Origin: Streptomyces sp. B21-083
GTDB lineage: Bacteria > Actinomycetota > Actinomycetes > Streptomycetales > Streptomycetaceae
Direction: 5' to 3'
Length of the DNA: 64,000 nt
Assembly (NCBI RefSeq): GCF_036898825.1
Contig: NZ_JARUND010000001.1
Location: 1,302,001-1,366,000 of the forward strand
This document shows positions 25,597 to 34,202 of the stretch, piece by piece; the first letter of the stretch is position 1, and each line of letters opens with the position of its first letter. A program made the position numbers and the translations under genes. Under the pieces are notes generated by a model. The model searched no databases, was not told the origin of the DNA, and saw only the letters and a list, made by a program, of their open reading frames with translations.

Positions 25597-26775
25597 ATGG
25601 ACATGACTTCATTACGCGTGCGCCGCCACCGCCTGCCGCTCTGGGCGTTGGTGCTGACCGTGGTGGCGGTGGCCCTTCCTGCCATCGCGACGTCGCGCGC
25701 TCAGGGCGCGGCGACGGGCTGCACGGTCACGTACACCGCCAACGAGTGGTCCGGCGGCTTCACCGCCCAGATCCGCGTCACGAATCTCGGCGCCGCCCTG
25801 AACGGCTGGCGGCTGGAGTGGACCTACGGCGGCGACCAGCAGGTCACGTCCGCCTGGAACGCGCAGGTCACCCAGTCGGGCAGTGCGGTGACCGCAGTGA
25901 ACGTCGCGCACAATGCCGTGCTCGCCGCCGGCGGGTCCGTGGACTTCGGGCTCCAGGGCACCTGGCGCACCGCCGACCCGGCTCCCACCGCCTTTACCCT
26001 CAATGGCACGCCGTGCGGCGGAACCGCGAGTCCCACCCCGACGGCGACCGCCTCACCGACAGCGACCGCGACAGCCACGGCGCCGGCCGAATGCGCCGGG
26101 GCGACGATCTGCTCCGACTTCGAGGACCAGACCGGTACCGTGCCTTCGGGCCCCTGGCAGACCACGGCACCCGACTGCCAGGGCACGGGGAAGGTCAGCG
26201 TCGACACGTCCGTCGCCTACAGCGGCACCAGGTCGCTGCGCGTCGACGGCGGCGCCGGCTACTGCAACCACGTCTTCGCAGCCTCCACCCGCGATCTGTC
26301 CTCCGTCGGGCCCGTGGTGTACGGACGCATGCGGGTCCGGCACACCACCGCCCTGCCCACCAACCACGTCACCTTCGTATCCATGCCGGACGCCTCACAG
26401 GGCGGCAGGGCGCTGCGCGTCGGCGGGCAGAACGGCGCGCTGCAGTGGAACCGCGAGAGCGACGACGCGACGCTGCCGGAACAGAGCCCGGCGGGGGTCG
26501 CGCTCAGCACGCCGCTGCCGACCGGTCAGTGGCTGTGCCTGCGGTTCCAGATCGACACCACAGCCCAGTCCATGCGCACATGGGTCGACGACCGTGAGGT
26601 CGCCGGACTGCACGTGGACGGGGTGGCGACCCAGAACGTCGACGGGCAGTGGCTCGCCCGCAGGACCCCTCCCCGCCCCACCGGCCTGCGCCTGGGCTGG
26701 GAGAGCTACGGCACCGGGGACGACACTCTCTGGTTCGACGACGTGGCCCTGGGCTCCTCACCGATCGGCTGCTGA
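25597..26775 (+). CDS. CBM2 protein with Cip1-like C-terminal domain
   Basis: 392 residues; ATG 25597 with GGAGA six bases upstream. Signal peptide, CBM2 (GCTVTYTANEWSGGFTAQIR to CGG), a Ser/Pro/Thr/Ala linker, then a beta-jelly-roll domain beginning CSDFEDQTG. Its motifs NHVTFVSMPDASQGG and LQWNRESDDATLPEQSP recall Cip1, the cellulase-coexpressed protein of Trichoderma whose bacterial relatives occur in Streptomyces. Cip1 relatives include glucuronan-lyase-like proteins; activity here is unproven. Secreted partner of the expansin-like protein, probably under the same CebR control. Confidence 0.75.
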   Translation: MDMTSLRVRRHRLPLWALVLTVVAVALPAIATSRAQGAATGCTVTYTANEWSGGFTAQIRVTNLGAALNGWRLEWTYGGDQQVTSAWNAQVTQSGSAVTAVNVAHNAVLAAGGSVDFGLQGTWRTADPAPTAFTLNGTPCGGTASPTPTATASPTATATATAPAECAGATICSDFEDQTGTVPSGPWQTTAPDCQGTGKVSVDTSVAYSGTRSLRVDGGAGYCNHVFAASTRDLSSVGPVVYGRMRVRHTTALPTNHVTFVSMPDASQGGRALRVGGQNGALQWNRESDDATLPEQSPAGVALSTPLPTGQWLCLRFQIDTTAQSMRTWVDDREVAGLHVDGVATQNVDGQWLARRTPPRPTGLRLGWESYGTGDDTLWFDDVALGSSPIGC

Positions 26776-26790
26776 CGCCCGCGTGGGATC

Positions 26791-26819
26791 CGTCGGGAAG
26801 ACAGGATCTGAACGCGCGA
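26791..26819 (-). repeat. Degenerate copy of the tRNA-Pro 3' end (possible relic att site)
   Basis: 29 bases match the tRNA-Pro 3' end at 25 positions (GTCGGGAAGACAGGATCTGA against GTCGGGACGACAGGATTTGA, then AACGCGCGAC against AACCTGCGAC). Its orientation is that of the other copies. The T-stem no longer pairs. Confidence 0.5.
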
Positions 26820-26834
26820 CAGTTGTTGATTCCT

Positions 26835-26945
26835 TGATCCGTACGGCACGCAGTACCCGCCCGGTGGACCGGTCAGCTGCAGGCCCTCGGCCTGGGCCCG
26901 GCTCACCAGCTCGTCGATCAGCTGGGTATCGAGCTCATCGATCCC
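26835..26945 (-). mobile_element. IS256-family transposase N-terminal scrap
   Basis: The minus strand reads DTQLIDELVSRAQAEGLQLT followed by GPPGG, which matches the conserved beginning of IS256-type transposases. Only about 35 codons remain; no inverted repeats or catalytic DDE region are present. It fills the gap before the endoglucanase gene. Confidence 0.7.
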
Positions 26946-26966
26946 TTACGGCAACGAGGAGATCAA

Positions 26967-28463
26967 GTGAAACGTCGTCACGCCTTAATGGCCACCGGTG
27001 CCGCCGGCGCACTGATCCTGGGTGGCCTTGCAGTCGCTACCCTGCCCGCATCGGCAGCCGCCACCGGCTGCTCGATCGCGTACAAGGTGCAGAGCGAATG
27101 GCCGGGAGGGTTCACCGCGAACCTGGCCATCACAAATCTCGGCTCCCCCGTGCGAGGGTGGACCGCCACGTTCGACTTCCCGACCTCCGACCAGAAGGTC
27201 ACCAACGGCTGGAGTGCCACGTGGACACAGTCCGGAACCCGCGTGTCCGCCACCAGCCTCGACTGGAACGGGGCGCTGGATACGGGCGGGTCGACTTCCA
27301 TCGGGTTCACCGGTGCGTGGAAGGGCGCCAATCCGGAACCCGCATCGATCGCGCTCAACGGCGTGGCCTGTACCGGCTCGGTGACATCCCCGACCCCCAG
27401 CCCCACCACCACTCCGACCAGCGGTCCCAGTGATCCGGCCCCGGAGCTGAAGGTTTCCGGTAACAAGATCGTCACCGCGAGCGGCAAGCAGTACCGGCTG
27501 CTGGGTGTGGACCGCTCCAGCGGTGAATACGCTTGTGTGCAGGGCAAGGGGCTATGGGACAGCGGCCCGGTCGACCAGGCGTCCGTCGACGCGATGAAGA
27601 CCTGGAACATCCACGCGGTACGCGTGCCGTTGAACGAGGAATGCTGGCTCGGCATCAACGGCTCGCCCAGTGGAGCCACCTACCAGCAGGGCGTCAAGGA
27701 CTACGTCAACCTGCTGGTGGCCAACGGCATCACCCCGATCCTCGATCTGCACTGGACCCGAGGTGCCTACACGAACGGGCCGGACTGGCACTGCAAGGAC
27801 GCCACCGCGACGTGCCAGAAGCCGATGCCGGACGCGCAGTACGCCCCCCAGTTCTGGACCGGTGTCGCAGGCGCGTTCAAGGGCAACGACGCCGTCGTTT
27901 TCGATCTGTTCAACGAGCCGTACCCGGAGATCGCCGGCAACTGGGACAAGACCCTCGGCTGGACGTGCTGGCGAGACGGCGGCACCTGCACCGGCCTTCC
28001 CTATGAAACCGCCGGCATGCAGGACCTGGTCGACGCTGTTCGGGCCACCGGCGCGACCAACGTCCTCATGCTGGGTGGCCTGGAGTGGGCCAACGACATG
28101 CGGGAGTGGCTGACGTACAAGCCGACCGACCCACTGAACAACCTCGCCGCGTCCTGGCACTCCTACAGCTTCAACGCCTGCGCGACCGAATCCTGCTGGG
28201 ACAGCCAGGTCGCGCCGCTCGCGCAACAAGTGCCGGTCGTCATCGGTGAGTTCGGCCAGGACAACTGCGGCTTCGACTACATGCAGCGGCTGGTCGACTG
28301 GGCCGACGCGCACAACATGGGTTATCTCGCGTGGACCTGGAACCCGTGGGGCTGCAGCACCGGCGCCGTACTCATCAAGGACTGGGCCGGAACCCCGGAG
28401 GCTGGCATCGGCGACGGGCTGAAGGCCCACCTGATCAGCCAGGACCCCTACACGACCCCGTAA
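26967..28463 (+). CDS. Secreted GH5 endoglucanase with N-terminal CBM2
   Basis: 498 residues from GTG 26967 with GAGGAG upstream. Signal peptide ending ASAAATG, CBM2 (residues about 35-136), Ser/Pro/Thr linker (140-156), then a GH5 TIM barrel (158-498). Visible catalytic residues: acid/base Glu317 in DLFNEPYP and nucleophile Glu428 in VVIGEFG; IRVPLN-type barrel strand AVRVPLNEECW and HWHS-like WHSYSFN are present. It cleaves internal beta-1,4-glucosidic bonds of cellulose or glucans. No CebR box is visible in its short upstream region, which holds the IS256 scrap, so its promoter may have been altered. Confidence 0.93.
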   Translation: MKRRHALMATGAAGALILGGLAVATLPASAAATGCSIAYKVQSEWPGGFTANLAITNLGSPVRGWTATFDFPTSDQKVTNGWSATWTQSGTRVSATSLDWNGALDTGGSTSIGFTGAWKGANPEPASIALNGVACTGSVTSPTPSPTTTPTSGPSDPAPELKVSGNKIVTASGKQYRLLGVDRSSGEYACVQGKGLWDSGPVDQASVDAMKTWNIHAVRVPLNEECWLGINGSPSGATYQQGVKDYVNLLVANGITPILDLHWTRGAYTNGPDWHCKDATATCQKPMPDAQYAPQFWTGVAGAFKGNDAVVFDLFNEPYPEIAGNWDKTLGWTCWRDGGTCTGLPYETAGMQDLVDAVRATGATNVLMLGGLEWANDMREWLTYKPTDPLNNLAASWHSYSFNACATESCWDSQVAPLAQQVPVVIGEFGQDNCGFDYMQRLVDWADAHNMGYLAWTWNPWGCSTGAVLIKDWAGTPEAGIGDGLKAHLISQDPYTTP

Positions 28464-28738
28464 CGCGCACCCAGCGGCTGCCCAGCCGCGTTCGACGCCG
28501 CCCCGGCCGGATGCCCCAACGGCACAACTCGGCCCGGGCGGCTTTCGACCACCACGAGTGTGAGTGTGGCGAGGTGCTCGAACCACAGCCCACAGGGGAG
28601 TCGCCGGCTCCCGGACTCCAGGTGTGAAACCGGTCGGCGGCCGGCATCGGAGCGTCCCGCACCAGCCGGATGCCCATTCGTCCTTGTCCGACAGGATTCC
28701 TCGTGCGTGCAGGCGGAGGATCTGCTTGACAGTGCAGG
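28464..28738. other. Gene-free stretch between endoglucanase and integrase remnant
   Basis: I see no coding similarity on either strand. The only structure is a short GCGGCTG/CAGCCGC hairpin just after the endoglucanase stop, too small to call a terminator with confidence. Confidence 0.35.
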
Positions 28739-29504
28739 TCACGAGCGCTTGGCGACCGGCTCCAGGCCACCCGTGACGGCATCGTCAAGGTCAAACCCGC
28801 CCGGGTGACCGGCTGGCAGAAGCTCTGCAAGCAGGCCGAGGACGAACTCCTCGACCCACGCGGGCTGGCACTGCCCGACTGGGAGACCCTCGTCCGACTG
28901 GCCGACACACTCGTGGCCGCCTACTACGACGACTACCGCGGTTGGGGAGACGTCGTCCTCTTCGCCGCGTGCACCGCCGCCCGGATCGGCGAGGTGTCCG
29001 GATGCCGCGTCGGTGACCTCGACACCGCCAGTGGATCTGGACCGTACGGCGTCAGACCACACCCGCACCCGGCGGGCTGACCGACAAGGGCAAGCGGGCC
29101 CGCAAGGTTCCCATCGTCGAAGAGATCCGCCCCCTCGTCGCCCAGCGCATCCTGTCTGCCGGCCCCGATCCCGATGCCCGCCTCTTCACCGGCCCGCGCG
29201 GCGGACGCATCTCCACCGCCGTCCCGCGCGACGCCACCCATTGGGACCACGTGGTAACCAAGCTCGGCTACCAGCACCTGCGCCGCCACGACCTCCGGCA
29301 CACGGGACTGACCTGGTTCGCCGACGCGGGAGTGCAGGTCCATGTCCTGCGCCGGATCGCCGACCAGGGTCGCTGACCACCACCCAGCGCTACCTCCACC
29401 CGGACGTACACAAGATCACAGCCGCAGGCGCAGCACTCTCCGCGCACCTCAGCGTGCTCCGCGCACCACGCTCCCTGCCGAGCCCGATCGTCATGACCCG
29501 CTGA
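28739..29504 (+). pseudogene. Tyrosine integrase remnant adjacent to tRNA-Pro copy 2
   Basis: Legible in three frames: KPARVTGWQKLCKQAEDELL and AACTAARIGEVSGCRVGDLD, shift near 29030, then KGKRARKVPIVEEIRPLVAQ and HLRRHDLRHTGLTWFADAG, shift near 29372, then SLTTTQRYLHPDVHK. The catalytic Arg (ARIGE), HxxR (HDLRHTG) and Tyr (TQRYLHP) are all identifiable, so the ancestor was active. Two frameshifts and a missing N-terminus make it dead. It ends about 100 bases from the tRNA 3' end, the standard int-tRNA layout. It is not a copy of the remnant at 5.3-5.9 kb, judging by sequence. Confidence 0.85.
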
Positions 29505-29549
29505 CGCCGGTCAAGGACCCTGGCTCCAACTGGTCCCCAAGAATAGCCA

Positions 29550-29583
29550 AGGGCCGGTTTCGGATGCCTCCGAAACCGGCCCT
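29550..29583. terminator. Terminator next to tRNA-Pro copy 2
   Basis: AGGGCCGGTTTCGG and CCGAAACCGGCCCT pair perfectly around a 6-base loop, just beyond the tRNA 3' end. Confidence 0.85.
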
Positions 29584-29602
29584 CACCTGCGACTGTCTCC
29601 AG

Positions 29603-29676
<74 letters not shown>

Positions 29677-29775
29677 ATGCGGTCTGACCTGGGCTTTCCC
29701 CTGGTTGAACGCGCATGGAAACAATACCGCACTCGGGTCGATGGTCGCGCACTCCTTTATTCGCACGTCCGCCAC

Positions 29776-29806
29776 TTGACCTCAAGTTTGATTGAGGTCG
29801 CAGGAT
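29776..29806 (+). promoter_or_regulatory. SoxR/MerR-type promoter-operator of the split transketolase
   Basis: A -35 (TTGACC, 29776-29781) and -10 (CAGGAT, 29801-29806) are separated by 19 bp, the over-long spacer typical of MerR-family activators. The spacer holds a perfect inverted repeat, GACCTCAA (29778-29785) and TTGAGGTC (29792-29799). CCTCAAG...TTGAGG is the core of known SoxR boxes. The start codon at 29814 lies where transcription should begin, so the message is probably leaderless. Confidence 0.75.
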
Positions 29807-29813
29807 CGTCCCC

Positions 29814-30566
29814 ATGACAGCCACAACCACGCACGCCGACCTGTCCGGGACACGCGACTCACACGACGCACCCGACCGGTACGGCACCCACGGACACGCC
29901 GAGCTGCCCGGGCTCATGGGGCTGATGACCGGCGACGAGAAGCACGGGCCTGCGGCGACCTCCACCCTGGATGTGCTCTGGGTCCTCTACGACCGGGTCC
30001 TGCGGGTGGGCCCGGACCGGATGACGGACCCGGAGCGTGACCGGTTCCTGCTGTCCAAGGGACACGGGCCCATGGCGTACTACGCGGTCCTCGCCGCCAA
30101 GGGCTTCCTGCCCGTGGACTGGCTGCCGGGCTTCGGCTCGTACGACTCACCGCTGGGCCACCACCCCGACCGGGTGCTGGTACCCGGGGCCGAGATCGGC
30201 AGCGGTTCGCTCGGGCACGGTCTGCCGATCGCCGTCGGTACGGCGCTGGGGCTGCGCGCCCAGCGGCTCGACAGGCCCGCGGTGTGGGTGCTGGTCGGCG
30301 ACGCCGAACTGGACGAGGGCAGCAACCACGAGGCGATCGCCTTCGCCGGTCCCGCCGGCCTCGAACGCCTGCACACCGTCGTCGTCGACAACTCGTCCGC
30401 CAGCCACGCCAGGCCCGGTGGCATCGCCGCCCGTTTCGAGGCCGCGGGCTGGTCCACGTCCACGGTCGACGGCCGTGACCACGAGGCCCTGTACACCGCC
30501 TTCACCACGCCGGACCCCGGTCGCCCGCACGCGGTCGTGGCACGGGTCGAACCGAAGTCCGGCTGA
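29814..30566 (+). CDS. Transketolase, N-terminal (TPP diphosphate-binding) subunit
   Basis: 250 residues. TPP-binding half of a split transketolase: LLSKGHGPMAYYAVLA, then LGHGLPIAVGTALG and the diphosphate motif VGDAELDEGSNHEAIAFAG. Together with the next gene it would transfer two-carbon ketol units between sugar phosphates or act in a dedicated sugar pathway. The first 30 residues are His/Asp/Thr-rich and may be a tail or reflect a later start. Expression appears to depend on the MerR-type promoter immediately upstream, unusual for a central-carbon enzyme. Confidence 0.9.
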   Translation: MTATTTHADLSGTRDSHDAPDRYGTHGHAELPGLMGLMTGDEKHGPAATSTLDVLWVLYDRVLRVGPDRMTDPERDRFLLSKGHGPMAYYAVLAAKGFLPVDWLPGFGSYDSPLGHHPDRVLVPGAEIGSGSLGHGLPIAVGTALGLRAQRLDRPAVWVLVGDAELDEGSNHEAIAFAGPAGLERLHTVVVDNSSASHARPGGIAARFEAAGWSTSTVDGRDHEALYTAFTTPDPGRPHAVVARVEPKSG

Positions 30567-30649
30567 CCCGGCACAGCCCCGACCCGGTCCGGCTTTTCCG
30601 ACCGTTCTCACCGATCTGATCTCACCGATCTGAAGGGATCCACTCCCCC

Positions 30650-31546
30650 ATGGACACCATGCGTGACCGCTTCGCCCCCGTCCTGACCAGGCTGCTCGAC
30701 GACGACCCACGCGTCGCCGTCGTCCTGGCCGAGATCGGCGCGGACGCGTTCGCCCGGGCGCGGGCCCGGCATCCCGACCGGGTGATCAACGTGGGCATCC
30801 GTGAGCAGCTTCTCGTCGGCGCGGGCGCCGGCCTGGCGCTCACCGGTATGCGCCCGGTCGTGCACACGTTCGCGAGCTTCCTCGTGGAGCGCCCCTTCGA
30901 GCAGGTCAAACTCGACCTCGGTCACCAGGACGTCGGCGCCGTGCTGGTGAGCGCCGCCGGCTCCTTCGACTGGCCGGCGGGCGGTTTCACGCATATGGCA
31001 CCCGGTGACGTGGCCCTTCTCGACACCCTGGACGGCTGGACCGTCCATGTGCCGGGGCACCCCGACGAGGCCGAGACGCTGCTGCGGCACGCGGTCGCCG
31101 CGGGCGACGACAAGGTGTACGTCCGGCTGTCGGCGCAGTCCAACGCGGACGGGCGCGCGGTCGACGGCGTACGGTTCCTCACCGTCCGCGAGGGCCGCTC
31201 CGGCGTCGTGATCGCCGTCGGACCGATGCTCGACACCGTGCTCGCCGCCACGGAAGGGCTCGACGTCACCGTCCTGTACGCGACGACCGTACGGCCCTTC
31301 GACACCGCCGCCCTGCGCCGGGCCACAGAGGCGGCCAGCACCGACGTCGTCCTCGTCGAGCCGTACCTCGCGGGTACGTCGACCGCCGTCGTGAACGACG
31401 CGCTCCCCGATATGCCGCACCGGGTGCTGGGCCTGGGCGTCGGCCGCCGCGAACTCCGCAGGTACGGGGACATCGACGAGCACGTCGCCGCGCACGGGCT
31501 CGACGCACGGACGCTCCGGGAGCGGATCCAGGGGTTCGTGGCCTGA
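30650..31546 (+). CDS. Transketolase, C-terminal (pyrimidine-binding) subunit
   Basis: 298 residues. It carries the pyrimidine-binding domain with the catalytic Glu in NVGIREQLLVGAGAGLAL and the C-terminal transketolase domain (VVIAVGPMLDTVLAA, VLYATTVRPFDTAALRR). It starts 83 bases after the N-terminal subunit on the same strand, so both halves form one enzyme. The split arrangement is common among accessory transketolases and DXS-like enzymes. Whether it serves the pentose phosphate pathway or a special pathway cannot be told; the neighbours give no hint. Confidence 0.9.
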   Translation: MDTMRDRFAPVLTRLLDDDPRVAVVLAEIGADAFARARARHPDRVINVGIREQLLVGAGAGLALTGMRPVVHTFASFLVERPFEQVKLDLGHQDVGAVLVSAAGSFDWPAGGFTHMAPGDVALLDTLDGWTVHVPGHPDEAETLLRHAVAAGDDKVYVRLSAQSNADGRAVDGVRFLTVREGRSGVVIAVGPMLDTVLAATEGLDVTVLYATTVRPFDTAALRRATEAASTDVVLVEPYLAGTSTAVVNDALPDMPHRVLGLGVGRRELRRYGDIDEHVAAHGLDARTLRERIQGFVA

Positions 31547-31561
31547 GCCCGCCCTCCGGGT

Positions 31562-31921
31562 TCAGTCGGCACCCGGCGCCCCCAACTCCGGGTAGGCGTC
31601 CAGCAGTCGGGGCGGGGCCGCCTGGCGCCAGGAGTCGGTGAGGATGTCCCGCAGTTCGCCCTCGTCCTCCAAAGCTGCAAGGCGCACTCTCACCCAGGCG
31701 AAGCCCGCCTCGTGGTCGGCGATCCAGAACTTCTCCGGCTCGGCCAGGACCAGTTCGTCGCGCTCCTCCTTCGGACAGCGCACGGCGATGGAGGTCTCCT
31801 CCTCGGGCAGCGTGGCGAACATCTTCCCCGCCACCCGGAACGTGGGCATGCTCCAGGCGATCTTCTCCGAGGTGTCCGGCAGGGAGAGGGAGATACGGCG
31901 TACGTCTTCGGCTTCCGACAT
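31562..31921 (-). CDS. MmcQ/YjbR-family protein
   Basis: 119 residues from ATG 31921 (MSEAEDVRRIS). Typical YjbR fold signature: SLPDTSEKIAWSMPTFRVAGKMFAT, cut here as W-x-x-P-x-F-R-V-x-G-K. The family has a double-wing DNA-binding-like fold; its function is not established. Monocistronic, convergent with the transketolase pair. Confidence 0.85.
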   Translation of the reverse strand: MSEAEDVRRISLSLPDTSEKIAWSMPTFRVAGKMFATLPEEETSIAVRCPKEERDELVLAEPEKFWIADHEAGFAWVRVRLAALEDEGELRDILTDSWRQAAPPRLLDAYPELGAPGAD

Positions 31922-32003
31922 GCAACGCACCGTAGCCAATGCCACTGACAATCACTCGCGCTCCCCTGGCGAGAGGGCCCGTTCCCCCTGCCGGACGGCG
32001 CGC

Positions 32004-32906
32004 CTACGCCTGCGCGGCGGCGCCGAGTGCCTCCAGTACCGGCCGGATCAGAGGGTGTTCCTCCGCTCCCCTGCGCACGGCCGCGAAGACCCTCCGGGTG
32101 GGGGCCACCCCGTCGACCGGGCGCACGACCACCCCCGTCAGCTCCATGCCGCGCAGCGCCGAACGCGGTACGAGAGCCACGCCGGCGTCGGCCGAGGCGA
32201 GGGCCACGACCGCCCGAAAGTCGTCGGAGGAGTGTTCGAGGCGGGGCCGGAAACCCGCGTTCTCGCAGGCCAGGACGACGACCTCATGGCAGGGATTGCC
32301 GGGGTACGGCCCGATCCACACATCCTTGGCCAACTCGGCGAGCGGCACCTCGCGGGCGTCGGCGAGACGGTGACCGACCGGGACGACCGCGTCGAAGGGC
32401 TCGGCGTAGAGCGGGACGTGGGTGAGACGGGGGTCGTCGGCGGGCGGCGCCCCCCGGTACTCGACGGCCACCGCGACGTCGACCTGCCGGTCGAGCACCA
32501 TCGGCAGGCTGGCGTCACCCTCGGCATCCTGGACGCGGACCCGGATGCCGGGGGCGGTCCCGGCCAGGCGGGCCAGGGCGGGGGCGACGACCAGGGCGAT
32601 GCCGGTCGCGAAGGCGGCGACGGTGACCGTACCGGCGGCACCGGAGTCGTACGCGGCCAACTCCGCCTCCGCCCGCTCCAGTTGGGCGAGGACCATATGG
32701 GTGTGCGCGAGCAGGATCTCGCCGGCCGGGGTCAGCCGTACGCCCTTGGCGCCGCGCTCCACGAGCCGGTGGCCGGTCTCCTGCTCCAGGGCGGCCAGCT
32801 GCTGGGAGACGGCGGAGGGGGTGAGATACAACGCGGCGGCAGCCGCCGTCACCGTGCGGTGGTCGGCCACCGCACGCAGGATGTGGAGCCGCCGCGCTTC
32901 GATCAT
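32004..32906 (-). CDS. LysR-family transcriptional regulator
   Basis: 300 residues. N-terminal winged HTH (LHILRAVADHRTVTAAAAAL, then SAVSQQLAALEQETGHRLVE) and periplasmic-binding-like effector domain. It lies 68 bases downstream of kbl on the same strand, so it could be part of the tdh-kbl transcript or transcribed separately. A threonine/glycine role is possible from position only; the effector is unknown. Confidence 0.92.
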   Translation of the reverse strand: MIEARRLHILRAVADHRTVTAAAAALYLTPSAVSQQLAALEQETGHRLVERGAKGVRLTPAGEILLAHTHMVLAQLERAEAELAAYDSGAAGTVTVAAFATGIALVVAPALARLAGTAPGIRVRVQDAEGDASLPMVLDRQVDVAVAVEYRGAPPADDPRLTHVPLYAEPFDAVVPVGHRLADAREVPLAELAKDVWIGPYPGNPCHEVVVLACENAGFRPRLEHSSDDFRAVVALASADAGVALVPRSALRGMELTGVVVRPVDGVAPTRRVFAAVRRGAEEHPLIRPVLEALGAAAQA

Positions 32907-32974
32907 GCAGTCGATTATCCAGCAAGTCCGGGACGGTATGCCCTGAACGGTCCCGGTCCGGTCAGCCGGCCGGC

Positions 32975-34174
32975 TCAGACCGCCAGCTCTGCCCGGGCGG
33001 CGACGAAGGCGTCGACGGCACGGTTCACGTCCTCGGTGGAGTGTCCGGCGGAGAGCTGGACACGGATCCGGGCCTTCCCCTGCGGCACGACCGGGTACGA
33101 GAACCCGATCACGTACACACCACGCTCCAGCAGCAGCTCCGCCAGCCGGCCGGCCTTCGTGGCGTCACCGATCATCACGGGCGCGATGGCGTGGTCGCCC
33201 GGGAGGAGGTCGAAACCCTCGTCGGTCATCCGGCGGCGGAACAGGGCGGTGTTCTCGGCCAGCCGGATCCGCAGGTCGTCCGCCGACTCCAGCAGGTCGA
33301 GCACCTTCAGCGAGGCGGCGGCGATCACCGGGGCAAGCGTGTTCGAGAAGAGGTACGGCCGGGAGCGCTGCCGCAGCAGCGCGACGATCTCGGCGCGCGC
33401 GGCCACATATCCCCCGGACGCACCGCCCAGCGCCTTGCCCAGCGTGCCGGTGACGATGTCCACGCGGTCCATGACGCCGTGCAGTTCAGGGGTGCCCCGG
33501 CCGCCGGGGCCGACGAAGCCGACGGCGTGCGAGTCGTCGACCATGACCATCGCGTCGTGGCGCTCGGCGAGGTCGCAGATCTCGTGCAACGGGGCCACGT
33601 AGCCGTCCATGGAGAACACGCCGTCGGTGACGATCAGCTTCCGGCGCGCGCCGCCCTCCGTGGCCTCCTTCAGCTGTCGTTCCAGGTCGGCCATGTCGCG
33701 GTTGGCGTACCGGAAGCGGCGGGCCTTGGACAGGCGGATGCCGTCGATGATCGAGGCGTGGTTGAGGGCGTCGGAGATCACCGCGTCCTCGGCGTCGAGG
33801 AGGGTCTCGAAGACGCCGCCGTTGGCGTCGAAGCAGGAGGAGTAGAGGATCGTGTCCTCCTGCCCGAGGAACGCCGACAGCCGGGCCTCCAGCTCCTTGT
33901 GCACCTCCTGCGTACCGCAGATGAAGCGCACGGAGGCCATGCCGTAGCCCCAGCGGTCGAGGGCCTCGTGGGCGGCGGCGACCACCTCGGGATGGTCGGC
34001 GAGGCCGAGGTAGTTGTTGGCACAGAAGTTGAGCACCTCGCCGGGGCGCCCGCCCGCGGTCACGGAGACGGTCGCGGACTGCGGGCCGCCGATGACCCGC
34101 TCGGGCTTGTGCAGACCGGCGGCGCGGATCTCGTCGAGGGTGGCGCGCAGGTCGTCGCGCACGGAGTCGAACAT
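32975..34174 (-). CDS. kbl: Glycine C-acetyltransferase (2-amino-3-ketobutyrate CoA ligase)
   Basis: 399 residues, the usual family length. PLP enzyme of the alpha-oxoamine synthase group that splits 2-amino-3-ketobutyrate with CoA to glycine and acetyl-CoA. Motifs: [31 protein letters not shown], and the PLP Lys in [15 protein letters not shown]. It starts 28 bases after tdh, so the pathway is one operon: threonine is oxidised by Tdh and cleaved by Kbl. Confidence 0.97.
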   Translation of the reverse strand: MFDSVRDDLRATLDEIRAAGLHKPERVIGGPQSATVSVTAGGRPGEVLNFCANNYLGLADHPEVVAAAHEALDRWGYGMASVRFICGTQEVHKELEARLSAFLGQEDTILYSSCFDANGGVFETLLDAEDAVISDALNHASIIDGIRLSKARRFRYANRDMADLERQLKEATEGGARRKLIVTDGVFSMDGYVAPLHEICDLAERHDAMVMVDDSHAVGFVGPGGRGTPELHGVMDRVDIVTGTLGKALGGASGGYVAARAEIVALLRQRSRPYLFSNTLAPVIAAASLKVLDLLESADDLRIRLAENTALFRRRMTDEGFDLLPGDHAIAPVMIGDATKAGRLAELLLERGVYVIGFSYPVVPQGKARIRVQLSAGHSTEDVNRAVDAFVAARAELAV

Positions 34175-34202
34175 GACAGAAGCTCCTGAAGAGGTGAGGG
34201 AG

